Below, piece after piece: positions 1 through 13,097 of a stretch of 64,000 nucleotides of DNA. The DNA is taken from positions 1 through 64,000 of the forward strand of contig CAMPDV010002111.1 of NCBI GenBank assembly GCA_946699065.1. Reading direction: 5' to 3'. A program made the translations under genes and the position numbers. Source of the DNA: Loxodes magnus. Taxonomy: Eukaryota; Ciliophora; Karyorelictea; Loxodida; Loxodidae. Below the pieces are notes generated by a model. That model had not been told where the DNA came from, searched no databases, and saw only the letters and a program-made list of their open reading frames with translations. How positions within the stretch are numbered: position 1 is the first letter of the stretch; each line of letters begins with the position of its first letter.

Positions 1-2925
1 ATAAAAGGATGAAGATACACAAAATAGAATACTGAAAACATAATATAATTAGAAATTCTTTAAGTAAAAATCAAATTTTTTTTACTATTCTCAATCGTAT
101 TTCTAATCGTCAAAGAATAATAAATCTCATCAACATATAATTAGAAGGAGAATTTATATTACAAGGAAAATAAAAATGAATTAATAATATATGCTATAAA
201 AATTTAAGCAGTAATTTTTTAAACTTACCATATTAAAATATATAAAGAAATTAAAAAAATTTATCTCTTAAATTTTGAACTTTAAGCTAGGTAAAAAGCT
301 CATTTTAAATTAAAAATTAGATAAACATTATAATATATATATATATATATAATATAATAAAAATATTTGTATAAATTAGACAACTGTAGTGTTTAATTAT
401 TACTAATTAAACAAGCAATCTTCAGATAAAAAAAATGAATTATTAAATTTGTAAATAACTTTTAATAGAAATGTTTAAAACTTTTTTACTTTTCTATTAA
501 ATAAAAATATTATAATTATAAATTTTTTTCAAGTCAAAAGTTAAATAGCTTTATCAAATCTTTATAATGAAAAAATAAATTTTAACTTGATTTTTAAAGG
601 GAAAATAAAAAATAATAGAAATTTGATTGATGCTACTTTTCTTAATAATAAAAATTATCAAATTTTAATTTTAATTTCACCTTTAATTTAAAATAAGATA
701 TTACTTTTATTAACTATGTTTTGTTAATTGTCCTTTTAAACTAAATTTTATTTTTAAAGATTTTTATATCTAATTTTTTAAGGATTTTAATATCTCGCTT
801 TTTCCAATTTTTATATTTAAAATGATCAGTTTAAATACTCGTTAACTCTTTATCAATAAACTTGCAAATTTTCTTATCTAAGATTAAAGTTAAACCATTG
901 GCTCATGATAATTTTGTTTTAAATTTATTTTCTAATTTTTATTCCAGTTAATTAGACTTTTTCAATTTTTTAATCAGTATTGTAAAAATTTATTATTAAT
1001 ATTAGGCCACTTTAATTCATTATAAAACTCTTTTTTATTTAAATACTTCATGTAAAATGTCTATACAGTAAAATATTAATATTTCTTATATTTAAATTTA
1101 TATTTTATTATTCTATCTGAAATTTCAAATATTAACCTAACTTGAAGATATGTCATGACTAATTTAATCGAAATTTTTTAGATATCTATTAAGACCATAA
1201 TAGTTTAACATCATTTTTTTGCTTTAATAATGATCAATAATTTTTTATATTTATCTAATGCTATTTGATATTTATATTTTAAGGTATCATTTTTATTCTT
1301 TTTAGTAAATAAATTTCGTTTATTTCTTAAAATATTTAATTTGGTAAAAATTTTTCTTGTATTTTTATGTGTAATTTTTAGAGATATATGTCTGTAATTT
1401 TTCAATTATTTTTATTCCTTTTTTGCGTATCATATTTATTTTCTCACTATTTAATTTATCAGGAAAATTTAGAATTTTTAACAATTTTAAAAATTTTATT
1501 TAAAGTTAAAAAATATCATGTGAATATTATTTAAATGACTCATTTGGATTAAATCTAATCAGCAAGCATTTTTATTTAGTAAATACCTGATTACGTCCCA
1601 TAATTATAATGTATTTACTATATTTTGCTATAATTAAGTTATAATAAGTTATTTTACATCATATAACTTATCTATTTGCCAATTATTTTTTTAAATTCAA
1701 TTTTTGTTAAATTTTTTTATTTGAAAATTTATTTTCTCATTTTTATATGAAATATTCTTTTGATATAAAATTAAAATTAGTTTCAAGTTGTTATTTTTTT
1801 ATTTAATTTTTTATACTTATTTTTCATTTCTTAAATATTTCAAATTGAAAAATATTATTTTTAAGTTTTTTCTTTTTATATTTATTTCTAAAATTATTAA
1901 AATAATTGCTTTTTATTTTAAATATTTTATCTTAATTTTCATATATCATCATTTTCTAAGTTATATAAAATATCATTTAAATGAATTTATTTCTAGCATT
2001 ACTTTTCTTAATTAAATATTTAAATAATTATTTTGAAGATTTAATTTATTTTTTATTTTTAATATCTATTGCATTATATGTTAAAATTAAAAAAATTATT
2101 TTTTAAATAAGCATTGTTATTCTAACTTATTCTAATCAATTAATTAATTAAAAACTTCATAGAATCCTTAGTTCTTTTCTTTATATTTTAATTTATTAAT
2201 TTTTCTTTCAGTTTATTTAGATTAATTTATTCTAACTTATACAAATAAATATTTTAAATCAATTTTTATAAATTTAGCTTTAAGTTTAATAATTATTAGC
2301 CAATCAGGGAAAAAATAAAAATATTTTAATATTATAAAGATTTATTTACTACTATTTTCTTTTAGTTAATTTAAGCTTTTCTAATATAGAATAATATAAA
2401 TTATTCGCTTTTTTTATTTTTAATAAATTTTGAAAAACTATTGATTTTTAAATTTTTTTTATGTTATATATAATTTAAAATTAAATTTATCAATAGCATA
2501 AAAATAAAAATGATTTGAAGCAGATATTTCTAATTTTTTTTGCCATTAAAAGGCTAAATTAAATCATTTAACTTTTAGGATGAATTTATATTATAGGTAA
2601 TTTATTTCAAAGAGTCTAAATATTATCGAACTAAATCTAGTCAATAATTGAAAATTACTGGATGAGAAATCAGATTGACGGGCTACCTCTAGTTACTATT
2701 AATTTTTTAATAAACTTTAAAAATCCAGTTTTGGGTTTTATTTAAAGCTATGGTTATCTATCTAAGTATATGTTAAATAAGATAAACTTCTAGTATTTTT
2801 ATTTTTTCATGTTTAGTAAATGATTTATTTATTTATTTTTAATTTAATATTATATTTTTAATTTAAAAATATTTCTTAAATATATGTATTAAAATTTGTT
2901 TAAGTTTATTTATTATTATATAAAA
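1..2925. other. AT-rich sequence without recognisable gene
   Basis: Very AT-rich DNA full of short A and T runs, with a short (TA)n tract near 335-352. I see no conserved protein motif, zinc knuckle, RT motif or 3' hairpin of the families found elsewhere in the window. Because the code has almost no stops, open frames here carry no weight. Confidence 0.6.
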
Positions 2926-3296
2926 TAATTTAAATAGGGTGGAAAACCCTTTCCTTCGGATGCTGCTTGGAGGCCCAGTAAGGCAACAAAAAAATGAGCG
3001 CGGACGGAGGATAAATCGGAGGAAGAGAAACTAATTACAAGAGAAGGAAGATGTGACAAGCTGGAGAACTCTGAATGCCAGGAGGAAACTTTCTTCATCA
3101 TAGGACGGCGAAATGTGCCCGTGATCGCTTATTGCATCCTATGCTTTGGAGTAAAAATTACAGGGACGTACTGCAGGATTAGGAAACAAGGAAAGAGAGA
3201 CCTATAAAAAAATTTTCAACAGTAAATAAAATTAATTTAAAGAGATGAGCACCAACGAGAGTGCTACGCATCTATAATCCAATTTATTTATTTATG
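2926..3296 (+). mobile_element. 3' fragment of a hairpin-A retroelement
   Basis: A block of clearly higher GC than its flanks ends in hairpin A at 3241-3273 and an ATTT-rich tail (to about 3296), the same terminus as the LINE copies at 41.0 and 63.0 kb. The body (about 310 bases) is not recognisably related to the RT C-terminus of those copies. A frame starting near 2939 stays open under TAA/TAG=Gln, TGA=Trp and reaches a TGA inside the hairpin at 3245-3247, matching the LINE layout, but its product is unrecognised. It could be a 5'-truncated relative with a different ORF end, or a SINE that borrowed the 3' end. The 5' edge is set only by the base-composition change. Confidence 0.55.
3241..3273 (+). 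repeat. Hairpin A (retroelement 3' stem-loop)
   Basis: Arms AGAGATGAGCACC and GTGCTACGCATCT flank a short loop. Compared with the copy at 63005 (AGAGCTGCGCACC / GGTGCTACGCGCTCT), the outer stem has changed on both sides (AGATG with CATCT instead of AGAGC with GCTCT), so pairing is kept. It is followed by ATAATCCAATTTATTTATTT. Confidence 0.75.
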
Positions 3297-3299
3297 TAA

Positions 3300-6215
3300 C
3301 AAAATTTAAGGCATTAATCTAAATTTCCTTATTAATATGTTTTATATAACTAGTTTATAATTTTTATTTAATATTAATTACTTTTTATTATATCTTTTTA
3401 GCCAACTATTATTGAAATATTTTCGTTTTTTATTTCTTATAGGAAAAAATTAAGTTATGACACTCGATTTAAAAATATTAAAAAAAATAAAAAAATAATA
3501 TATAAGTTTTAATCATTATAAGTACCACAAAAATTAAGAATTCTATACTATTAAAAGATGCAGCAATTTTATATATACTTTTAAAAATATAATATTTACA
3601 AAACTTATGTCATGCATTTTAGCTTTTAATTTAATTCTAAATTTTTATAATATGTATCAACTTTATATTTTATCTTTTTATAAAAACATATATAAATAAT
3701 TAATTGATCATAATAAACTTTTATTTTTAAATTTAATAAAATATTTAATTTAGTTAAATACAGTTTACTAATAATAGTTGATATTGTGAATAATTTAGAA
3801 ATGTAAAAGCTTTATTCCTATTTTAATTTATAATTTTTGCATTTGGGCATTTACTAATATTTATACTATTCTTTTTCATTTTTATTTCGGAAATTTATTA
3901 ATAATATTACTAACTATCTACATTAATTTAATACTCCTACTCTCTTAATATCTAAACTAAAAAAATAAATAAAAGAATCTCATTTTCATATATTGATTCT
4001 AATCATAGAATGTAAAATTACTCTTTTCGTTTTTTATATTAAATTAGTATAAATTTAAATATCTACTTCTAAATATTTTTATAAGTAAATGTTTAAAGTA
4101 ATATTTAATTAATCTTTAAGCACATTTTTTTTACGTTCATTACTGAGATCTAAACTATTTTAATTGGCTATTACTAATTAAATAATGTTTTTATACTTTT
4201 TAAATGAAAATTTAATAGGAAAAGTTACTAAAAAATTAGATTTATTTGTACTTAATAGCACTTGTTCAATGACTAAACTTAAATTAATTAAATGCTAAAC
4301 TATTTGGAAAAACTCTTAATAGATAATATAAAGTTATATTAACACACATTCTCACATTCATTCATTAGATTGTGTCTGAAAACAAAAACAAATCAGGTTT
4401 TTTTATTTTGAGAATGATTTTTTCAACAATTATATGGAAATTGAAAGTAAAGAGATTCTAATTTTATTGTTTTATCAGTAGATATTCCAAATCCTGATTT
4501 AGGGGCATAAGTTTGAAAAGAAATCTTAAGATAATTTAAAAAATAATAACTTTTTTCATTTTAAGAATTTATGCTTGACATGCTTTTTAATAAGATCCTA
4601 TACGCTATATTTCCAATCGAAATTTATATATTTGATATTAGTTACTATAAAACGAAATTCCTATTATAGAAATAATTTCATAGATTATTTTTACGCAAAT
4701 TTTAGTCGTTTTTATGAGATAATCTATTGATTTAAATATAATTTTTATAAGTTAATATTTTTTAACTTTCTCAATTTTCATTATTCTAGAAATATATATT
4801 GATGTCATAAAAATAATTTTTTTATAATTTATAATTTAAAATATTTGTATAATATTTTTAATTAATAAGATAAATCTATAATAAAAAATTTGGAAGGGTA
4901 TAAATATAAAATAAATAATAATAGTTTGTTCATAGAAAAAATTTTAAATATAAACTTTCATAATTTTTTTTAATTTGAATTATGATTTTGATTTTTCTTA
5001 TGATTATAATAAAAAATATAGAACTTAAATCTAGATTAATTTATATATATTTTATAATATATTAGTGGGAGGAATTAGACTTTTCTCTTATTTATAATAC
5101 CTAAGTGATTATTTTATTATAGTAAAGTGTATTTAATTTAAATTCTGATCAGAATTAACTTATTACTATTTAAAATTTATATATATTTTTCAATCTTCTA
5201 TTAAAATTACTATATATTATCTCCCTTCTGCTAGTAATCTTGAAATAACTATTATACTACTCAAAACTTATATATAATTTTTTTATAGGTTAATTAATAG
5301 TATAAATATGAAGCTAATAGTTATGAGATTTTTATTATGATATATTTTAAATTACCAATATCTTAATTTATTCTTAGTTTTTTATGCGAATTTAATATAA
5401 ATGTAATTTAAATTTTGCTATTAAATTTATAAATTTTTAGGAAATTTTCATTTTCATTTTAAACTTAACGCTTTATTATTTTCTCATCTTTACAATATTT
5501 ATTATTAAAACTCTTTTCTTTAGCTTAAGTACTATTGGATATAATTATTACAATAGTAAACTAATCACTATTTAAATATTATTAATCTACTCTTCAGATA
5601 AAATATGAAAGCTTTATTGATTGATTTTGTTCATTAAACTGTCTATTAAATGATTTAAAAGGTATATACTAAAAAGAAAAAGAAGAATCAAGAATACTAT
5701 CTTTTATACTATTTAAAATAAGAAAAGAATTAAAATATAAAAATTACAAGAAAAAACTAAATTAAAATTTTGGTTTTTTTACTAAATTTTGTTATTTTAT
5801 AATATCTGCTTAGAATATTATTTAATCATCCAATCTTTTTCTTATAAATTCTTTATTCTTTTACGGATATAATATTTATGATAGTAAGGTTATAATTTTA
5901 ATAATTTTTGTCAAGATCAAAATATTTTTTCTGATTGTTAGTTTTTCTTTTATTTTTCCTTAAACTATATATATTTAAAATATATTTAATATATAAATCA
6001 ATTTCATATTTTATTTATTATATAAATATAATAATTTTTATTTCTTCTATTTTTCTTTTTCTAATTTGAAAGAAATATGATATATACTCCTATAGATTTA
6101 GAAAATATGAAGTTATAAATGAGATTCTTGGATTTACTGAAGATCCACTACTACAAAAATATTTACCAAGTAGAATGGTAATTTATTTAAGCTAAAATAC
6201 GAATGATAATTAATA
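3300..6215. other. AT-rich sequence without recognisable gene
   Basis: Read on both strands; no conserved protein motif, RNA gene or known terminal hairpin seen. Confidence 0.55.
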
Positions 6216-6217
6216 AG

Positions 6218-6445
6218 ATAGATACATGTATAACATTCAACGGTATATAATTTGACTGATTGATATTATATACAAGAGTAAGTGGAAAAAAATTATAAAA
6301 TATCGAAAAAATAGAACTTATGGGCTTTCACCTTTGGTGATTGAATAACAGATACCTTGCTGGCAAAATATTTTATAAATAGGGTCAAATTCCACCACTC
6401 GGTAACGAAAAAATACTGTTATCTGAGTCCATAAGGATAAATATT
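6218..6445 (+). mobile_element. SINE-like repeat with B-box-like motif, copy 1
   Basis: About 230 bases align by eye with 52118-52350, same orientation. Shared blocks include GTATAACATTCA near the start, a CCACTC stretch in the middle, and GAGTCCATAAGGAT at the end. AGGGTCAAATTCC (about 6381-6393) resembles the B box of a Pol III promoter (GGTTCRANNCC); the other copy has GAGTTCAAGTCT at the same place. No convincing A box or tRNA cloverleaf was found, so tRNA ancestry is inference. It could instead be another structured RNA gene present twice. No coding frame is evident. Confidence 0.5.
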
Positions 6446-6449
6446 TGCA

Positions 6450-7325
6450 ATTACAGAGATAATTTTTGTAAGAAAGAAGAACAAACTGATAAACTAATTT
6501 TGAAAGATCATGAAATTTTAAGTATTTTGAAAAATTGTGCGAGTCTTTTGACTTAAATTGCTTACTAGCATGTTAGCTCAGAATGACTATAGAAAAAGAA
6601 AGGAAAACATTTTGAAGCACATTAAGATTTGGTTGACTAAGTTAAAATTGTAAAATATAAATTTAAAATGATTATCGTAATTTTTATTGCGGCAAGAGTT
6701 CTAAAAAATGGCAATTAAAGAAAAATTTGCGAGAAAATGCTCATTTTTCAACTAAAATAAGTGATAAATTTAGTAATTGAAACGAAAATGCGACGTTAAG
6801 AATACGAATACATTGATAATTTAAATTTTTATAATTTTCTCATAAAATAATTTCTATAAATTTGGTTATAAAACTATTTCCTACCATACTTTTAAATATA
6901 ACGAAGAGATAAAATGTTATAAAATTTTATATAAAAATATATTATAAAAGCATATTTAATATGAAAGATAGCTTTGATAATGGAAATAGTAATAATATTT
7001 TACCAAAATTGTTAATTAAATTCTTATTTTATTTTTTTATTAATATATCCCTTTTTATAGTTATAAAAATTAAGAGTTTAATATGATGTTATATTTATAA
7101 CATAATCAAAGAAAACTATGTATAACATTGAATTAAATATATGGTTTTAATTTTATAATTTTTTATAATATATTCTATTATAATCTTTTTACTTTATATA
7201 TCACTTTTTACTATTTATATTTGTTTTATGATATCATAATAAAAAATGGAACATTTCTTGCAAAGCTTCTCTTCTTTAAAGGTTTAATTTCAGTTTAATT
7301 ATGATTAATAGATAATACTTTAGAA
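6450..7325. other. AT-rich sequence without recognisable gene
   Basis: Nothing supported. Gag-like similarity begins only after about 7330. Confidence 0.5.
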
Positions 7326-7329
7326 CTCA

Positions 7330-7919
7330 AAATTATGTAACATAAAAACTTTAATTTATTAAGACAAGCATATGAACTTGAAAGAAATACCAAATTACTG
7401 ATGATCAATATAATAGAACAAAAATAGGAAATAAATAGTCAGAAATTGTTAAAATAGACTTAGTAGAAATAAAATTCAATCAGTTCGCAAATTTGAAGGA
7501 AAATATGCTCCTATCAAAGCTTTTGATGAATGATCTAATGGACGTAGAATACCAAATACCAACAACCTATATTCGCTATGGAAAATATGAGATATTGGAA
7601 CTACAAAAGGCAATGACACAAATTAAAAAATTGCTACCGAATTTGATAAAGATAAAAGAGATTAATAGAAAATTAATGAGAAAATATTTTTAGGATCTAT
7701 TGCACTCAAGAAGGTATAATTAACGGAAATAAATACTCTAACTAAGAAAAAAAGTTCCAAATATTTACCATGTAATTAATGAATTCAATAAAAAGATAAT
7801 GGCAAATGACCTAACGGAAATCATTAAAAAAATTAAAAATCATGAGAACTTATGACAGACACGATCCAAATAAATTTTAAGCTACTTTTATTTAATTAAA
7901 AGCTTTTAATTCGTGATGA
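7330..7919 (+). pseudogene. gag/ORF1-like relic ending at TGATGA in hairpin B
   Basis: The C-terminal half is recognisable. The box IYCTQEG (from about 7695) matches LYVTQEGKIYRLK of the copy at 43.5 kb and IYCNQKG of the copy at 15.2 kb. RTYDRHDPNKF follows, shared at nucleotide level with 15.0 kb. From IYC the frame runs uninterrupted to tandem TGA TGA at 7914-7919 inside hairpin B. The knuckle position upstream is decayed (Tyr where Cys is expected), and the coiled-coil part lies in another frame, so at least one frameshift is present. No RT is attached. Family membership is fairly sure; the 5' end is a guess. Confidence 0.6.
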
Positions 7920-7958
7920 ACAAAATAAAGCTGAAGTCGCACTAATTAATTATTATGA
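7910..7958 (+). repeat. Hairpin B with (ATT)-rich tail
   Basis: TCGTGATGAACAAAATAAAG and then CTGAAGTCGCAC form a degenerate version of hairpin B (consensus GTGATGAxCC, loop AAATAAA, GGTGxTATCACT), followed by TAATTAATTATTATG. The 5' arm contains the in-frame tandem TGA stop of the gag relic. Confidence 0.6.
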
Positions 7959-8199
7959 TTATATATTTTCATATAATTTTTAGAGATAGTTTTATTATAT
8001 AAAAAAATTTATAAAATGCTTTTGCTTTAATTTATAATTTTAAATGAAAATCTTACTTGCGTTTAAATTTTAAATTATAATTCTTTTTATAGTCTTTAAA
8101 ATATTAATTATATTTTATAATTTTATAATAGCTTTATCTATCCTAAAACTTTATTTAATTTAATATTTCGAAATAATAATTTCCCTTATAACCTAGCTC

Positions 8200-9109
8200 A
8201 TTACTAGTCACCTTGTATCTCTACCTTATCCAAACTTCATATTTAAAGGATTTCTCAAACAACTCAGAAATTCTTTGCTTCCTCTTATAGATTTTGATGC
8301 TCGAAGCTGGACAATGGAGGTAATTTCATTTTAGATATTGTCTTTTAATTTCTTCTCTATTCTTTCTCTCTATCAATATTTTTCCAAAGAATCTCCAATT
8401 TTGTTGCAAATTCTATTTCTCGTAATTTTTTCGGTTTTTAATTTACTTGGGTCTTGATTATTGACTGCTCATTGATAGAATATCTCTGAATTATCTTATT
8501 TATTATGTTTTTCTATTCAATTCTTTATATTTTTTCTTCTAATTTTATAAGAAATCATTTAATTTTCTTATTTAGCAAAAGCCTTATTTTATGTTCTTCA
8601 AGTATCATTAAGTCTGTGGAAAATCTGGCTAACTATAGTAATACAGCTGATTTCGCTTATCTGCCCATTATATGGATTTCGTCTTCATCCTTATGTCGTA
8701 TGAGATATTTTCTTATTGTATTTATCTTTATGGTTTTAATCAAGGCAATCAACTTAATTATTTTAGATTCTAAATCTTGTTGATAAGTGCTAATATCGTC
8801 TTAGCCATTTCTTTCTTAGTCATTCCAAGGATTTACTCAATTTTAAGTTTTAAAATACATTTAGAGACTAAATGTCTTGGTTTTGGTCTTGAATTCGCTG
8901 ATTTTAGGCTTTTTGGTAAATATTCAGTCAAGATTTTCGCATTTTAATGCTTCATAACTAGTTTCGGAGGAGTCTTTAATGTTTTATACATGTGTTTAAG
9001 AAGAAGGTTACGCTATTAAAGAATATTTTTTTTATATAATTGACGTTTCTGGCTTTCTCCTCAACTAAAAGGAGGTGGTCAAAAAGTTTTTCTTTTAGAC
9101 ATCTACCTT
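8200..9109 (-). pseudogene. gag/ORF1-like relic, type I N-terminus
   Basis: Minus strand. The N-terminus VDVQKKNFLTTSF (from 9106) matches MVEGFKKGFYTTS of the copy at 48.7 kb, with the initiator ATG apparently changed to AAG. Then comes ILGMTKKEMAKTILALI, nearly the same as ILGMTMEEMAKLILALI at 44.15 kb, and near the 3' end PASSIKIYKRK, equivalent to the post-knuckle box PTKNGEIYKKK. The CCHC knuckle itself is not readable here. Several frame changes are needed to join the parts, so this is a decayed copy. No 3' hairpin was identified; the left boundary is approximate. Confidence 0.6.
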
Positions 9110-9114
9110 TTTAA

Positions 9115-11835
9115 TCAATAAAATGAATAAAAATAATTATAATTATTTCTTTATCTTATGAATGTTTTGGTCAACTATAAATTAATTCCATTTCTAATAT
9201 GTAACTTATCCCAAATATTTACTTATTATGAGATACTCTCGTTTCTTTCAAGTGGTCTATATTTTATAATTTTTACTCTTTTTACATCCAAAATATTGTT
9301 TATACCTTTAAATTCTCATAAGATATAATTAATTATTTCATTTATTTTATAAATTTTAATTTGAACCAAAAAAATTAAATTTGTATAATGTTCTTTCAGG
9401 AAAAGGAAAAGTACAGAATAAAATTATAAATTCAATTATTTATTCTAATTTTAAGATAGGATCATGAGACATCTGACTAATATCTCATAAGAATTAAGAA
9501 TAAAGTAACTTAAAGAGAAAAATTTAGTTGCAATGCTAAATTAAAATAATAAGAAAGTACTTATGAAACAAAAAATATTTGAGTAATAATATGATAAACT
9601 ATATTTATAAAAAATATATAGCAAGTCATTTGTTGAAAAAATATAAAAGGAAGTTAAAAAATAGAATAATTTCAAAAATTAATGGATATAGATATAGAAA
9701 TCTATGAAGAAATATATGCAAAATATAAAGAATATAAAACAAAATAAAAAGAATAAAATATGAGAGAGTTACTTTTGAGTGAACGTTTAATGTAAACATT
9801 TTTTTCATCTATATAATTTAAATTAATTTAAAAATAAAAAAAATTTGAATCAAAAAAAATTTAAGTGAATTAAAGAAAATAAATTAGGAAATTTCTTATC
9901 CTAGATTAATTTCTATAAGTAAAAAAATAATAATAAATATTTACAATGCTGTATTTAGATATCTCAATTTGTATTTATATTTGCTTAATGTTACAGCAAT
10001 TATATTGCTTTTATGAACCTTTCAAGTTGTATTAACAAAAATTTAAATTTCATTTATAAAAGAATATTTTTCCTCATTTTTTGTAATTTTTTGTTGTTGC
10101 TTTTAAGTAAAAGTTCATCCTTTTTAATATGCTATTTTATGTATAAAGATTCTTACTTTTTTTCAAAAATAATCACTATTTAAATAATATTTTCTTTTAG
10201 TTTTATATGTATTTATTACTAATCATTTATAAGCTTTTATTTACACAATTTAGTTATTTATTTTAATTATTAACTGGCTAATTATATTTAATCTTAAAAA
10301 AAGCATATTATTATATAGTTTATAATTCTATCCATTTTTTGTAAATTTTATTCTTTAAAGTATTTCAAAATGGCTTTAATTTCTTATAATAAAATTTATT
10401 TTTCTATTTTATTAATGTATTTTATTTTATCTTAAATTTAACATTCAGATAAAAGCTTCTAGTAAATTTAAAAAAATTACTTTAAATTTGTGACTTAAAA
10501 TAACTAAATAAAAGGGAAAATTAAATTGGTTCAAAAAATTATTAAATATCTTAAAGAATATTTATGAATAATAACTTTAATATTATAATATTTAATATTT
10601 TTACTTATAAACAATTAATTTAAAACAATAAAATTTCTCACTATAATTTTTAAAAAATTAAAAGTAAAATAGCATTATATGAAAAATCTATTAGACGCCG
10701 AAAAACGAATTAACGAACAATGAAATTAAAAAAATATTTGTTTTATTTATTGAAAAATTTATTTTTATAACTTTAATATAGATTTTTATTTATTTAATAT
10801 GATATTAATATTCTTAACATGATTTGTAAACATGCTTTTTATGAATTTAGATTTCTTTTGTTTTGATTATATAGCTTTATAATATTTAAATAATTAAATT
10901 TCTATAAATTTTAATCATTTAATTGCTTGAAAAATTAAAATTACTTATATAAATTTAAATATTTTTGCTTTATTTTTAATTTTGGATAATTTTAATTTTG
11001 TTGAATATATTATTTATTTTAGAGAAATAAATCAATCTATATAAATATTTTATGTCTCTTAAAATAAATTAAATATTTTTATTCGATTAATCAAAAATTG
11101 CTTAAATTAAAGGTGCGAATTTATAGTCTACTTTAATTTTTACGACTTATTTCATTTAATTTAGAGATAATTATTATTTGTTATTTTATCTGTTAAAATA
11201 TATATTTATTCCACCTATTTTTATATATTTTGTGCTTCATTAAATTTTTCCTGGCTTTTATATAAATAATAACCTTATATTAATTAAAAACCTTCACAAA
11301 GTGCATTAAGATAAATTCCTTTTATATGAAATTGATGAACTTCTTCGCGACTTTTTCTTATCTGAGTTTATAACATATATGTCGCCTTTAATTTCGATAT
11401 GATTTAAATTGATGTCTCTCAAATTAAATGCTTAGTTTTTTTATAATTTCTTAGTTTTATTTTATCTTTTTATAAATATAAAATCTACTTAAGACAATCT
11501 AAGTAATGTTTATTAGTGCTTACTATTTTAGTCTTTTAGTGATTTATTTCTAATAGTTTCAGAAATTAATTTTAAGTGTTTACAATTCCTTTAAACTTAT
11601 ATAATCCATTTTTATACTTAAAATTAAGAAAAGCTTTTAGTATTCTATTATTTACGATTGGAGATATTAAAAAAATGATTATTTATTATAGGAAGAAAAT
11701 AAGAAAATACAATTTAAAATCTAGAATCTATTGATGAAGTAAAGCAATTAAATACTATAGATAGGATATAATAAAAAGCTAGATAAAAATATAAAAAATA
11801 AGAAAATTAACTTTATTTTTTAATGTATTTAATCA
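9115..11835. other. AT-rich sequence without recognisable gene
   Basis: No supported feature. Low-complexity A/T runs dominate; nothing matched the gag, RT or hairpin signatures. Confidence 0.5.
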
Positions 11836-11849
11836 TTAGTTTTAATTGA

Positions 11850-12711
11850 AAAATGAAAAACTTAGATTTGAAGCCTTGAACGCTTTTAAACTATCCAGCC
11901 TTCAAATACTCCAAAAAAACTGATGAAAGTTTAATTGTTTCTGTCCTTTTTCTTTTTATCTTACTTATATTTGTTGAAAACTCCAGTTCTTCAATCAGTA
12001 CTTAATATTATATTTTTCTCTCTTTTTAATTTCCGTCACTGTAATCCCTTATTTTTTCTTTTTCTTTTTCTTTTTTTGCTTTTGTTTTATTTAGTATTCT
12101 TATTTGAAGTTGGGTAATTTTTTGCATCTTTTCCATAGATGCATTACTGAATTACAATAATAATATATTTTCTTTAATCGTTCTGGCACTTATAATGGGA
12201 TTCCTTCTTCCTCTAATACCTATATATTGCATATTTTGTCTTTTTATCAATTTAGCATTGTAATTTTTGCTAGTTTACTGTAATTTCACCTATTCTGTAA
12301 TTATTCCTTTTTATTCCTATTATTATTTCTTTAAATGATTAATTTAGTCTTATGATATCTTTTAGAAGACGTTTAAGTCTCTTTTTTGTGACAAGAGGCT
12401 TGACTAAGTTTCCTCTTGGTTGTCTTGGTTCTCTATTAGTGCTTTTCGTTCTTTTTTAACCCTTTCATCTTTTTGGAGTTTATTATTTCCTTAGTAGGTT
12501 TTAAATAATATCCAAAGTCCAATGATAGGTTTTGATACTTCTTGCTAGCAGAATTTTAAACTTATTTCCTCAAATTTGATTTAAATATCAGAACAATTAC
12601 TTGATTTCTTGTTCTTCATACTAGCTTTTCTAAGTCCTTTAGATTATAAGATACCGCTTTTTACTGTTTTTTTTGGGTAGCTCAAGAAAACTTTTTTAAA
12701 TCCTTTCACTA
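11850..12711 (-). pseudogene. gag/ORF1-like relic, type I N-terminus, first knuckle Cys lost
   Basis: Minus strand. It begins with IVKGFKKVFLSYP (from 12711), the type I N-terminus with ATG changed to ATA. A central block reads SLLSQKRDLNVFQKISQDQ, aligned with RLMSQERELSAFWNISQAQ of the copy at 56.3 kb. The zinc knuckle reads YYYCNSVMHLWKRC (about 12150), with Tyr for the first Cys; the relic at 59.5 kb has the same YYYC, and both are followed by K-x-P-x-x-K. The C-terminus is Lys-rich. The frames of N-terminus, middle and knuckle differ, so the copy is broken. The 3' end is unclear. Confidence 0.65.
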
Positions 12712-12714
12712 TTT

Positions 12715-13075
12715 TTCTAATTATATATAAGAAGATATTTAAAGCAATAATAAAATAAAACGATAAATTAATGGTTAAACCTATAAAAGAACTTATGAGA
12801 TAATAATAAAGTTAAAATAAAGAATTAAATAAATAAAGAAAACACTTTTTTCTTGCTACTTTTCTAATTTTTGTAAATTTAATTTTTTAGAATTCTTTCG
12901 TATAATATACTCTTAAATTAATATCTAAAATTTAATTTTTTACAAGGTGAAATAAAATCGATAAAAGAATTTTTACTTCCTCAGATTAAAGTTTATATTA
13001 AATTGGCTATATAATTTTAATTACTTATGTATTCTTTTATCAAAAATAGTTAATACCTTTTAAATAAATAAAATT
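12715..13075. other. Short AT-rich spacer
   Basis: No gene or repeat signature seen between two minus-strand gag relics. Confidence 0.45.
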
Positions 13076-13077
13076 AA

Positions 13078-13094
13078 TAATAATAATAATATGA
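13078..13094 (-). repeat. (ATT)n tail of the preceding gag element
   Basis: A run of ATT units (TAATAATAATAAT on the plus strand) lies directly 3' of the minus-strand gag relic, as in other gag elements. Together with the TTGGA/TCCAA arms just inside, it marks the element's 3' end. Confidence 0.6.
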
Positions 13095-13097
13095 ACT

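Noticed and set aside
2916..3101. Short minus-strand standard-code ORF in the GC-richer block
   Set aside because: It runs against the orientation set by hairpin A and the tail, and has no recognisable content.
13078..13094. CRISPR-like or satellite array from repeated ATT and TTTA runs
   Set aside because: These runs are retroelement tails directly 3' of hairpins; there are no spacers and no direct-repeat units of CRISPR type.
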